DNA of 64,000 nt from Nevskiaceae bacterium (lineage in GTDB: Bacteria > Pseudomonadota > Gammaproteobacteria > Nevskiales > Nevskiaceae): assembly GCA_004297005.1 (NCBI GenBank), contig SCVA01000013.1, forward strand, positions 12,501 through 76,500, written 5' to 3'. This document shows, piece by piece, positions 56,378 to 64,000 of this stretch. Position 1 is the stretch's first letter, and each line of letters begins with the position of its first letter. The notes under the pieces were generated by a model that saw only the letters and a program-made list of their open reading frames with translations, was not told where the DNA came from and ran no database searches. The position numbers and the translations under genes were made by a program.

Positions 56378-57751
56378 TTGCGTCTCCGCGGCGTTCTTGG
56401 CGCCGCTGTTGTCTTGTTCCAAGAGGGCGGCGACCACCCGCTCCATGCGGGCCGAGCGGGAGCCTTTGACCAGGGCGGTGCTGCCGGCGCCGAGCCGGCC
56501 GCGCAGCGCGGCGATGAGAGCGTCGAGGTCGTCGTAGGCCTGCGCGCCGGTGCCATAGGCCTTGGCCGCCTCGGCCGACAGCGGCCCCAGCGTCAGCAGG
56601 CCGTCCAGGCCCAGCGCGCGGGCGCGGCGACCCGCCTCGGCATGCAGGCGCGCGGCCTCCGGGCCCAGCTCGGCCATGTCGCCCAGCACCAGCAGGCGCT
56701 CGCCGGGCTCGCGCGCCAGCAGTTCCATCGCCGCGTTCAGCGAGGTGGGGTTGGCGTTGTAGGTGTCGTCGATCAGCCGGGCGCCACTGGCGTGGCGCTT
56801 GATCACCACCCGGCCCTTCGGCGCCTCGACCCCGGCCAGCCCGGCGGCGATGACCGCGGGCTCGAGGCCCAGCGCATAGCCGGCGGCAGCGGCGGCCAAT
56901 GCGTTGGCGACGTTGTGGCGACCGGGCAAGGGCAGCGTCACCGGCGCCGCGCCGGCGGGCGTCAGCAGGGTGAAGCGGCTGCCTTCGGGGCCGGCGGCCA
57001 GATCTTCGGCGCGCACATCGGCGTGGCCGGCAAAGCCGAAGCTGACGATGCGGTTGTCGCCCGCCATCCGGCCCCAGAGCTGGGCGTAGGCATCGTCGGC
57101 GTTGATGATGGCGATGCCGGCATTGAGCGCGGCGAACATCTCGCCCTTGGCGCGCGCCACCCCCTCGCGGGAGCCAAAGCCTTCCAGATGGGCGTCGCCG
57201 GCCTGGGTGACGATGCCGACGCCAGGACGCGCGAGCTTGGCCAGCGCGGCGATCTCGCCGGCGTGGTTGGCGCCCATCTCGATCACCGCCGTGCGGTGCT
57301 CGCGGCGCAGCCGGCACAGCGTCAGCGGCACGCCGATGTGGTTGTTGAGATTGCCCTCGGTGTAAAGCACCGGGCCGCGTGCCGCGAACACCGCCGCCAG
57401 CAGCTGCTTGGTGGTGGTCTTGCCGTTGCTGCCGGTGACGCCGATCACCGGCCCACCGAAGTGCCGCCGCCAGCTCGCTGCATAGCGCTGCAGCGCGGCC
57501 AGGGTGTCGGGCACCAGCAGTTGCGCGATAGGCACATCGACCGGCCGCGACACCAACGCGCCGACCGCGCCCTTGGCGGCGGCTTCGGCGAGGAAGTCAT
57601 GGGCATCGTGATGTTCGCCGACCAGGGCCACAAACAGATCGCCCGGCTTGAGCGCGCGGGTATCGGTGACCACGCGGGAGAACAGCGCGTCTTCGCCCTG
57701 CAAAGGCACGCCAAGGCGGCGGGCGGCGTCGGAGAGGCGCTCCATGCTCAC
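56369..57751 (-). CDS. murF: UDP-N-acetylmuramoyl-tripeptide--D-alanyl-D-alanine ligase
   Basis: ITGSNGKTTTKQLLAAV; LIDDTYNANPTSLNAAMELL. Confidence 0.97.
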   Translation of the reverse strand: MSMERLSDAARRLGVPLQGEDALFSRVVTDTRALKPGDLFVALVGEHHDAHDFLAEAAAKGAVGALVSRPVDVPIAQLLVPDTLAALQRYAASWRRHFGGPVIGVTGSNGKTTTKQLLAAVFAARGPVLYTEGNLNNHIGVPLTLCRLRREHRTAVIEMGANHAGEIAALAKLARPGVGIVTQAGDAHLEGFGSREGVARAKGEMFAALNAGIAIINADDAYAQLWGRMAGDNRIVSFGFAGHADVRAEDLAAGPEGSRFTLLTPAGAAPVTLPLPGRHNVANALAAAAAGYALGLEPAVIAAGLAGVEAPKGRVVIKRHASGARLIDDTYNANPTSLNAAMELLAREPGERLLVLGDMAELGPEAARLHAEAGRRARALGLDGLLTLGPLSAEAAKAYGTGAQAYDDLDALIAALRGRLGAGSTALVKGSRSARMERVVAALLEQDNSGAKNAAETQRT

Positions 57752-59253
57752 GGCGCCACCCCGACAAGTTGCGCGACGAAGGCGCGGTCGCTGAACACAC
57801 GCACGTCCCGGCCGTAGGTCTGGGTGGTCTCGTGGCCCTTGCCGGCGATCACCACCACGTCGTCGGCACCGGCGTCGGCGACGGCGGCACGGACGGCCTC
57901 GGCGCGATCATGGATGACCACCCTGAGACGGGAGGCATTGGGCGTGAGCCGGATGCCGGCCTGGATGTCCTCCGCGATCGCGGCCGGGTCTTCGCTGCGT
58001 GGGTTGTCGTCGGTAACGATCACCGCGTCGGCCAGGCTTACCGCCACGCGTCCCATCAGCGGACGCTTGCCGCGATCACGGTCGCCGCCGCAGCCGAACA
58101 CGCAGATCAGCCGGCCGGCGGTGTGGGCGCGCACGGCCTTGAGGATCTGTTCCAGCGCTTCCGGCGTGTGGGCGTAGTCGACCACCACCAGCGGCTTCGC
58201 TGCCGGCCCACGGTAACCCTCGATGCGGCCCGGCACCGTGCGCACGCTGGACAGCGCGCGGAGTGCCTCGGCCAGGCCGGCGCCACGTTGCAGCAGAGCC
58301 GCGAGAGCGGCGAGCAGGTTGTAGGCGTTGAAGCGGCCAAGCAGGCGCGTTTCCAGTCGGCCCTGGCCCCAACTGCTGTCGATCTCCATCGCCAGGCCCT
58401 GGCTGGAGAGCTGGAGCCGGCGGCCGAGCAGATAGCGCCCGGCCTTGGGCGCCTCGCCTTCCAGGCCGTAGACCGTCACCGCGCGACCCTCGGCGAGCAG
58501 CTCCGCCGCCCAGGCGGCGCCTCGCACGTCGTCGCGATTGAGCACGGCCATGCCGCGGCAGTACTCGCTGAACAGCCGGCGCTTGGCCTCGGCGTAGGCC
58601 TCGACCGTGCCGTGGTAGTCGAGATGGTCGCGGGTGACATTGGTGAGGATGGCAACGTCGTAGCCGATGCCAGAGACCCGCGCCTGATGCAGCGCATGGC
58701 TGGACACTTCCATCGCGCAGGCCTGGACGCCTTCGGCGACGAAGCCGGCCAGCAGTTCCTGCAAGCGGATCGGGTCGGGTGTGGTATGGCTGGCCTCGCG
58801 CAGCGCGCCCAGGCGGCCAAAACCAATCGTGCCCAGATAGGCGCAGCTGTCACCCAGGGCTTCCAGACCCTGCGCGACCAGATAGGCGCTGGAGGTCTTG
58901 CCGTCGGTGCCGGTGACGCCGACGGTAAACAGCCGGCGTGCAGGCTCGTGATGGAAGCGCGCGGCGATCTCGCCAACGCGGCGCGACAGGCCGGGCACTG
59001 CCACCTGCGGCACCGGCAGCTCGTCCGGCTCGGCGATGCCGGGCGCCGGCTCCCAGACCACCGCCGTGGCGCCGCGCGCCAGCGCGGTCTCGACATGCGC
59101 CAGACCATGGCCGGCCACGCCCTTCACCGCCAGGAAGGCGTCGCCCGGCTCGACACGACGGGAGTCGGTCTCGACGCCAGTGACCTCCAGCTCGGGGTTG
59201 TCGCTGGGCGCCGGTGCCAGGCCGACCAGCAGGTCCTTCAGCAGGCGGCTCAT
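57748..59253 (-). CDS. murE: UDP-N-acetylmuramoyl-L-alanyl-D-glutamate--2,6-diaminopimelate ligase
   Basis: VTGTDGKTSSAYLVAQGLEAL; DNPRSEDP meso-DAP motif. Confidence 0.97.
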   Translation of the reverse strand: MSRLLKDLLVGLAPAPSDNPELEVTGVETDSRRVEPGDAFLAVKGVAGHGLAHVETALARGATAVVWEPAPGIAEPDELPVPQVAVPGLSRRVGEIAARFHHEPARRLFTVGVTGTDGKTSSAYLVAQGLEALGDSCAYLGTIGFGRLGALREASHTTPDPIRLQELLAGFVAEGVQACAMEVSSHALHQARVSGIGYDVAILTNVTRDHLDYHGTVEAYAEAKRRLFSEYCRGMAVLNRDDVRGAAWAAELLAEGRAVTVYGLEGEAPKAGRYLLGRRLQLSSQGLAMEIDSSWGQGRLETRLLGRFNAYNLLAALAALLQRGAGLAEALRALSSVRTVPGRIEGYRGPAAKPLVVVDYAHTPEALEQILKAVRAHTAGRLICVFGCGGDRDRGKRPLMGRVAVSLADAVIVTDDNPRSEDPAAIAEDIQAGIRLTPNASRLRVVIHDRAEAVRAAVADAGADDVVVIAGKGHETTQTYGRDVRVFSDRAFVAQLVGVAP

Positions 59254-61016
59254 GCGCGCGGCTCCAGGCCCGCCGGCGAGGCCGGCAGCGAGACGGTCTG
59301 TGGCGCTGCTTCGTCCACCGGCTGGTCCTGCGGAATCTGCAGCAGGCGGGCGGCGCCGCCCATCACCGCCGAGAACACCGGCGCGGCCACCTTGCCGCCG
59401 TAGTACTGCCCGGCTGTCGGTTCGTCGACGAACACTAGCCCGACCAGACGCGGGGACTGCGCCGGCAACATTCCGACGAAGGCCGACCAGTGCCGGCGGT
59501 CTTCGTAGCCGCCGCTGGCCTTGAGCTTGCGCACGGTGCCGGTCTTGCCGGCGACGCTGTAGCCCGGAACCGCCGCCTTGATGGCGGTGCCGTCGATACT
59601 GACCACGCCGCGCAGCATCGCCAGCACCTGATCGGCGCTGCGGGCACTGACCGCCCGGCGCGGCGGCGGCAGGTGATCGCGCTTGAGCAGCGAGAGCTGC
59701 GGCATCAGGCCGCCATTGGCGAGGCCGGCGTAGGCCCGCACCAGATGCAGGGCGCTCATCGACACGCCGTAGCCATAGGCGGCGGCGGCGGTGTCGGACT
59801 GCCGCCACTTCTGCGGCATGCGCAGGGTGCCGGTGACCTCGCCGGGGAAGCCGAGCTGAATCGGCTCGCCGATGCCGAAGTTCTGGTAGCCGGTCCACAG
59901 CGCCTCCGGCCCCATCTTCAGACCCATGATCGCGGCGCCGACATTGCTGGACTTGGCGAGCAGCTTGGCGAGATCGACCACGCCCTCGGCGTGCACGTCG
60001 TGTACGGTCCAGGGGCCGACCGCCAGTTCGCCGTTGCCGGTGTCGATCAGGCTGCTGGCGGTGTAGGCGCCGGTCTCCAGCGCCTGCGCCACCATCAGTG
60101 GCTTGATGGTGGAGCCCGGCTCCAGGCGGTCGGTGATCGCGCGGTTGCGCAGGCCGACCTTGCGGTCTTCCGGATTGTTGGGGTTGTAGGCCGGCTGGGC
60201 GGCGACCGCCAGGATGTCGCCGGTCTGCACGTCGGCGACCACGATCATGCCGCCGCTGGCCTTGTTGCGCTCCACCGCCGCCGCCAGCTCGCGGTAGGCG
60301 AGGTATTGCAGGCGCAGGTCGAGGGTCAGTTGCAGATCAGCACCGGCGCGCGCGGCCTTTTCGCTGCCGCCGTCCTCGACGATGCGACCGTCGCGCGAGC
60401 GGATCACCCGACGGAAGCCCTTTTCGCCTTCCAGCATGCCGTCGTGGGCCTTCTCCAGACCTTCCAGGCCGTGCCCCTCGGTGCCGCAGAAGCCGACCAC
60501 CTGGCCCACGACCTCGCCTGCGGGGTAATAGCGCGAATAGCCGCGCTCGGCGAACACGCCCGGCGCCTTGATCTTCAGCAGGCGCGCGATCACTTCCGGA
60601 TTCTGGTTCTTGAGCAGGTAGACGAACTTCTTTTCGCCCTGCGCCTTGAGGAAGCGCTCGAAGTCCTTGGGCTTGCGCTCCAGCAACTGCGCCAGGGCCT
60701 CTCGGTAGGGCGCGGCCTCGGGCGTGAGCAACTCCGAAGGCACCGCCCACAGCGAGTCCACCGGCGCCGACAGCGCCAGTGGCTGGCCATTTCGGTCGAG
60801 GATGGCGCCGCGATGGCCGATCAGCTCGACCGTGCGGATGTGACGCTTGTCGCCCTCGGTGACCAGGAACTCGCGGTCCAGCACCTGCAGATAGAAGGCG
60901 CGGCCGACCACCGCCAGCGAGGCGACAGCGAGCAGGCCGAGTATTGCCTGGCGCCGCCAGGGCGCAACCGGCTGCACTCCGGGCGGAGTGGGGCGACGGC
61001 TGGCGGTGGTGCTCAC
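59250..61016 (-). CDS. ftsI: peptidoglycan D,D-transpeptidase FtsI (PBP3); GTG start
   Basis: EPGSTIKPLMVAQAL, KSSNVG, KTGT motifs. Confidence 0.96.
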   Translation of the reverse strand: MSTTASRRPTPPGVQPVAPWRRQAILGLLAVASLAVVGRAFYLQVLDREFLVTEGDKRHIRTVELIGHRGAILDRNGQPLALSAPVDSLWAVPSELLTPEAAPYREALAQLLERKPKDFERFLKAQGEKKFVYLLKNQNPEVIARLLKIKAPGVFAERGYSRYYPAGEVVGQVVGFCGTEGHGLEGLEKAHDGMLEGEKGFRRVIRSRDGRIVEDGGSEKAARAGADLQLTLDLRLQYLAYRELAAAVERNKASGGMIVVADVQTGDILAVAAQPAYNPNNPEDRKVGLRNRAITDRLEPGSTIKPLMVAQALETGAYTASSLIDTGNGELAVGPWTVHDVHAEGVVDLAKLLAKSSNVGAAIMGLKMGPEALWTGYQNFGIGEPIQLGFPGEVTGTLRMPQKWRQSDTAAAAYGYGVSMSALHLVRAYAGLANGGLMPQLSLLKRDHLPPPRRAVSARSADQVLAMLRGVVSIDGTAIKAAVPGYSVAGKTGTVRKLKASGGYEDRRHWSAFVGMLPAQSPRLVGLVFVDEPTAGQYYGGKVAAPVFSAVMGGAARLLQIPQDQPVDEAAPQTVSLPASPAGLEPRA

Positions 61017-61348
61017 GGCGCCACTCCGCCCGCCGAAGCGCGCGCCGGCACCATCACCGTCTCGCGCGGCTCGATCATCTTCAACTGCTCGCGGGCAATC
61101 TGCTCGATGCGCGCGTGGCTGCTGTGCGCGGCCTCTTCCAACTGCAACTGCGACCACTCCACTTCCAGGCGGTCGACCTCGTCACGCAGGCGGCTCTGCT
61201 CGGTGGTGAGCGCACGGTTTCCGTGCTTGATCTGGACTACCCAAACCGCCGATACCAGGGCGGCGATGGTCAGCAGCAGCGGCAGCATCAGGCCGCCCCC
61301 GGCCGGGGCATTGCGCGGCGGCAGCCGCCGGGTCATCGGCGCACTCAT
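61013..61348 (-). CDS. ftsL: cell division protein FtsL
   Basis: Small single-TM protein with coiled coil between rsmH and ftsI. Confidence 0.9.
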   Translation of the reverse strand: MSAPMTRRLPPRNAPAGGGLMLPLLLTIAALVSAVWVVQIKHGNRALTTEQSRLRDEVDRLEVEWSQLQLEEAAHSSHARIEQIAREQLKMIEPRETVMVPARASAGGVAP

Positions 61349-62289
61349 ACCGCCGCCTCGGTGCGCTCGGCCAGGCGCAGCACGGCGCTGCGCGCGCGCG
61401 GGTTGCTGGCGCATTCGGCCGTACTCGGGAACACCCGCTCAAGCTCGCGCAGCGGTGCGCTGGAGGCGGCGGGCACTTCCTTGAGGTGCGCGTACTTGTC
61501 ACGCGCCTGGCGCGGGCCGGCGTGGTCACGGATGAACTGCTTGACGATGCGGTCTTCCAGCGAGTGGAAGCTGATCACCGCCAGTCGGCCGCCGGGCGCC
61601 AGCACCGCGAGGCTGGCCTGCAGCACCTGCTGCAGCACTTCCAGCTCGCCGTTGATGTAGATGCGGATAGCCTGGAAGCTGCGCGTCGCCGGATTGATCT
61701 TGTGGCTGCGCGGGCCCGGCACCGAGGCGATCAGGCCGGCGAGCTGGGCGGTGCGGGTGATCGGCGTCTCGGCGCGGGTCTCCACCAGCTTCTTGGCGAT
61801 GCGCCGGCTATTGCGCTCCTCTCCGTAGAGAAACAGTACGTCGGCGATCTCCTCTTCCTTGGCGCGCGCCAGCCATTCCGCAGCCGACAGTCCGGCGCGC
61901 GGATTCATGCGCATGTCCAGCGGGCCGTCGTGGGAAAACGAGAAGCCGCGCTCGGCATCGTCGAACTGCGGACTGGAGACGCCCAGGTCAAGCAGGATGC
62001 CGTCGACCTTGCCAAGAAAACCTTCCGCCGCCGCAACCTCGGCCAGGGCGGAAAAATTACGGGCATGGAAATGAAAGCCGGGACGCGCTGCGAAGTCGGC
62101 ACGCGCGCAGGCCTCGGCCTCCGGATCCTGGTCGAAGGCATGCAGGCTGCCGCCGCGCAGCGCATCGAGGATGGCGCCGGAATGGCCGCCGCGGCCGAAG
62201 GTGCCGTCCACATACAGGCCTTGCGGACGCGCAGCGACGCCGAGGCCGGTGAGCGCCTCGTCGAGCATCACCGGCCGGTGCGCGTACAT
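61345..62289 (-). CDS. rsmH: 16S rRNA (cytosine1402-N4)-methyltransferase
   Basis: HRPVMLDEALTGL, DGTFGRGGHSGAIL, LDLGVSSPQFD. Confidence 0.97.
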   Translation of the reverse strand: MYAHRPVMLDEALTGLGVAARPQGLYVDGTFGRGGHSGAILDALRGGSLHAFDQDPEAEACARADFAARPGFHFHARNFSALAEVAAAEGFLGKVDGILLDLGVSSPQFDDAERGFSFSHDGPLDMRMNPRAGLSAAEWLARAKEEEIADVLFLYGEERNSRRIAKKLVETRAETPITRTAQLAGLIASVPGPRSHKINPATRSFQAIRIYINGELEVLQQVLQASLAVLAPGGRLAVISFHSLEDRIVKQFIRDHAGPRQARDKYAHLKEVPAASSAPLRELERVFPSTAECASNPRARSAVLRLAERTEAAV

Positions 62290-62352
62290 ATCGCTATTGG
62301 CCCCCGGCGTGGTGGTGCGGGGAAAGTGGGCTCCGTCCATGGCGCGCGAGCA

Positions 62353-62784
62353 TCAGATGTCGAGCGCCGCGAACGCGGCGGAGTAATCGTCGGCGATCGC
62401 GCTCTTGCGCGCCGCCCAGTCGGCTTCGCTGTAGAGCGCGAAGTAATCGACCTGACCCACCAGCACCACCGAAGAGCCAAGCTCGGCGCGGTACTGCGCC
62501 GGCACCAGCACGCGCCCCTGGGCATCCAGCTCGACCGCCATCGCTTCGCCGACGAACTGCAGGCGCAGGGCGGCGCGCTGCTTCAGGTCGGGATGGACAG
62601 GGATGACGTTCTTGGCGATGTGCTCGAACACCGGCTGCGGGTACAGCCGCAGGCCTTCGGGGGTGCGCGTCAGGCTGAGCTGGCCCTGCGCCTCGGACTG
62701 CAGCGAGGCACGAAAACGAGCCGGGACGGCCATGCGCCCCTTGTCGTCGATCGTCACCGCGTGGTTGCCCGAAAACATCGTCAT
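62353..62784 (-). CDS. mraZ: transcriptional regulator MraZ
   Basis: MFSGNHAVTIDDKGRMAVPARFR; AbrB-like repeats. Confidence 0.97.
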   Translation of the reverse strand: MTMFSGNHAVTIDDKGRMAVPARFRASLQSEAQGQLSLTRTPEGLRLYPQPVFEHIAKNVIPVHPDLKQRAALRLQFVGEAMAVELDAQGRVLVPAQYRAELGSSVVLVGQVDYFALYSEADWAARKSAIADDYSAAFAALDI

Positions 62785-62814
62785 CGCCCCGGCAGAGAGT
62801 GGAGCCCCGGTAGC

Positions 62815-62867
62815 TCCATTTCACTCCCTTTCATGGGCGATTATCCCACTTTCAACCACTTCCGCAA
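62815..62867 (-). promoter_or_regulatory. mraZ/dcw promoter (TTGCGG-N16-GATAAT) with 10-bp-phased TGG-type repeats (putative MraZ operator)
   Basis: Minus strand AGTGG-N5-AGTGG inside the -35/-10 spacer, then AGGGA and ATGGA in the same 10-bp phase. Confidence 0.6.
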
Positions 62868-63121
62868 GCGATTTACAGCAAAAATTTGTTTGTCGGCAAT
62901 GACTTAGCTCAAGTTCATTGATTGTTTTTTGTAGTCCTTAAAAATCAATATGTTGCAAAACATTTTTAATGTTGATTATTAAAAATAAATCGAAACCTGA
63001 ACGCCCGCTGAGCGGAGTTAGTTTGGATTTTGGCCCCCGGCAGTCATCGGCGAGGCCCCCACCCCGACCAGACCCCGCAGCCGGCCAGGAGATGGCTGAT
63101 TCTTGCCCAAACGGACCGCCG

Positions 63122-63153
63122 CCCGCCCCGACCTTCAACCAGGTCGGGGCGGG
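63122..63153 (-). terminator. strong hairpin downstream of rnpB, no U tract
   Basis: CCCGCCCCGACC-TTCAACCA-GGTCGGGGCGGG, perfect 12-bp stem. Confidence 0.45.
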
Positions 63154-63169
63154 AACGCCATCGAAAAGT

Positions 63170-63564
63170 GGGAGCCGGCCTGTAAGCCGGGTTCTGTCAT
63201 AACCGCCGCCGCTTGCGCGACGACGGCCGGGACAACCATTCCTCTAGACCCACCGTCACCGGTGGGTTCCAGCAGCCTACCCGGAAGGGACGTGGGCCAC
63301 GCCTGCTGCCTTGCGGCAGCTCCTTCCCTATTTGGCCTTGCTCCGTGTGGGGTTTGCCGTGCCGGTCTGTTGCCAGACTCGCGGTGCGCTCTTACCGCAC
63401 CGTTTCACCCTTGCCTGATCCCCTTGCGGGGCCATCGGCGGTTTGCTCTCTGTTGCACTTTCCGTCGGCTCGCGCCGCCCAGCCGTTAACTGGCACACTG
63501 CCCTGCGGAGCCCGGACTTTCCTCCCCCGTGTACATCACGGCGGCGGTTGTCTGACCGGCTCCC
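63170..63564 (-). ncRNA. rnpB: RNase P RNA (bacterial class A)
   Basis: Minus strand GAGGAAAGTCCGGGC core (63510-63524), 3' GAACCCGGCTTACAGGCCGGCTCC, and P1 pairing of the 5' GGGAGCCGG with 3' CCGGCTCCC. Confidence 0.95.
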
Positions 63565-63624
63565 GCAAGCATTATCGCCCATTGGCGCAGACCAAGGGCC
63601 GACAACGATCCGGAGGAGATCCAC

Positions 63625-64000
63625 ATGGGGCAGAAGAAATCCCAGCGCAGCCTGCGCTTCAGCCGTCAATTCTCGGCGCCGCGCAGCAAGGTGTTCGCGC
63701 TGTTCGCCAGCCACGAACGCTTCGGCGCCGCGCTTGGCGGCCCGGCTGGCGTCAAGCTCGGCGCCCTGCGCCGCATCAAGACCAGCGAGGAAGCAGGCAA
63801 TCCGGATGGTCTCGGCTCGGTGCGTCGCATCGGCTTCGGCCCCAGCGCCTTCGAGGAAACCATCGTCGGCTTCGAGCCCGGCAAGCGGATCGAATACCGC
63901 ATCAGCCGCGGCAGCCCGCTGAAGAACCACCTCGGCCAGATCGAGTTCCGCGACGTGCCGGGCGGCACCCAGGTGGACTACTCCATCCGCTTCGAACCGC
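63625..64000 (+). CDS. SRPBCC/polyketide-cyclase-like protein (truncated by window end)
   Basis: MGQKKSQRSLRFSRQFSAPRSKVFALFASHERFGAALGG...FEPGKRIEYRISRG...GGTQVDYSIRFEP open to the window edge. Confidence 0.7.
   Translation, partial: MGQKKSQRSLRFSRQFSAPRSKVFALFASHERFGAALGGPAGVKLGALRRIKTSEEAGNPDGLGSVRRIGFGPSAFEETIVGFEPGKRIEYRISRGSPLKNHLGQIEFRDVPGGTQVDYSIRFEP

Noticed and set aside
56116-56469. 117-aa plus ORF running through the murF/mraY element
   Set aside because: Open frame follows from the repeat's composition and runs antisense into murF; treated as non-coding repeat.

Overview
64 kb of high-GC gammaproteobacterial chromosome (Xanthomonadales/Nevskiales-like gene order; taxonomy is inference). 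Most of the window is core genome. It starts with the 5' part of a 16S rRNA gene (- strand) and its promoter, then tyrS, a M23 peptidase, anmK, erpA, bactofilin, argC, hemJ, bfr/bfd, rppH and pdxH. Next come a TetR-controlled RND efflux operon that also carries an SDR and an Old Yellow Enzyme gene, then a lone GlcF-like Fe-S protein, lptE and leuS. A VapBC-type toxin-antitoxin pair is followed by a type IV pilus block (pilA, PglL/Wzy-like ligase, pilB, pilC, pilD, coaE, zapD, yacG). The rest is a Nudix/ThiE-like protein, argJ, secA, M23, dciA-like, lpxC, the whole dcw cell-division cluster (ftsZ back to mraZ), rnpB and a partial SRPBCC-like ORF. The most interesting non-coding signals are: (1) a ~267-bp foldback element with ~31-bp terminal inverted repeats and two internal hairpins, lying exactly in the murF/mraY junction, where one end supplies the murF stop codon and the other the likely mraY ribosome-binding site; (2) a nested three-arm inverted-repeat element between argJ and the Nudix gene; (3) a sigma54-type pilA promoter inside a perfect 8-bp inverted repeat near a C9 tract; (4) a pilA terminator whose 3' stem contains the probable Shine-Dalgarno of the downstream ligase; (5) 10-bp-phased MraZ-like repeats in the mraZ promoter; (6) a Fur-box-like site on the bfd promoter. 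No phage, CRISPR, transposase gene or large defence island was seen.
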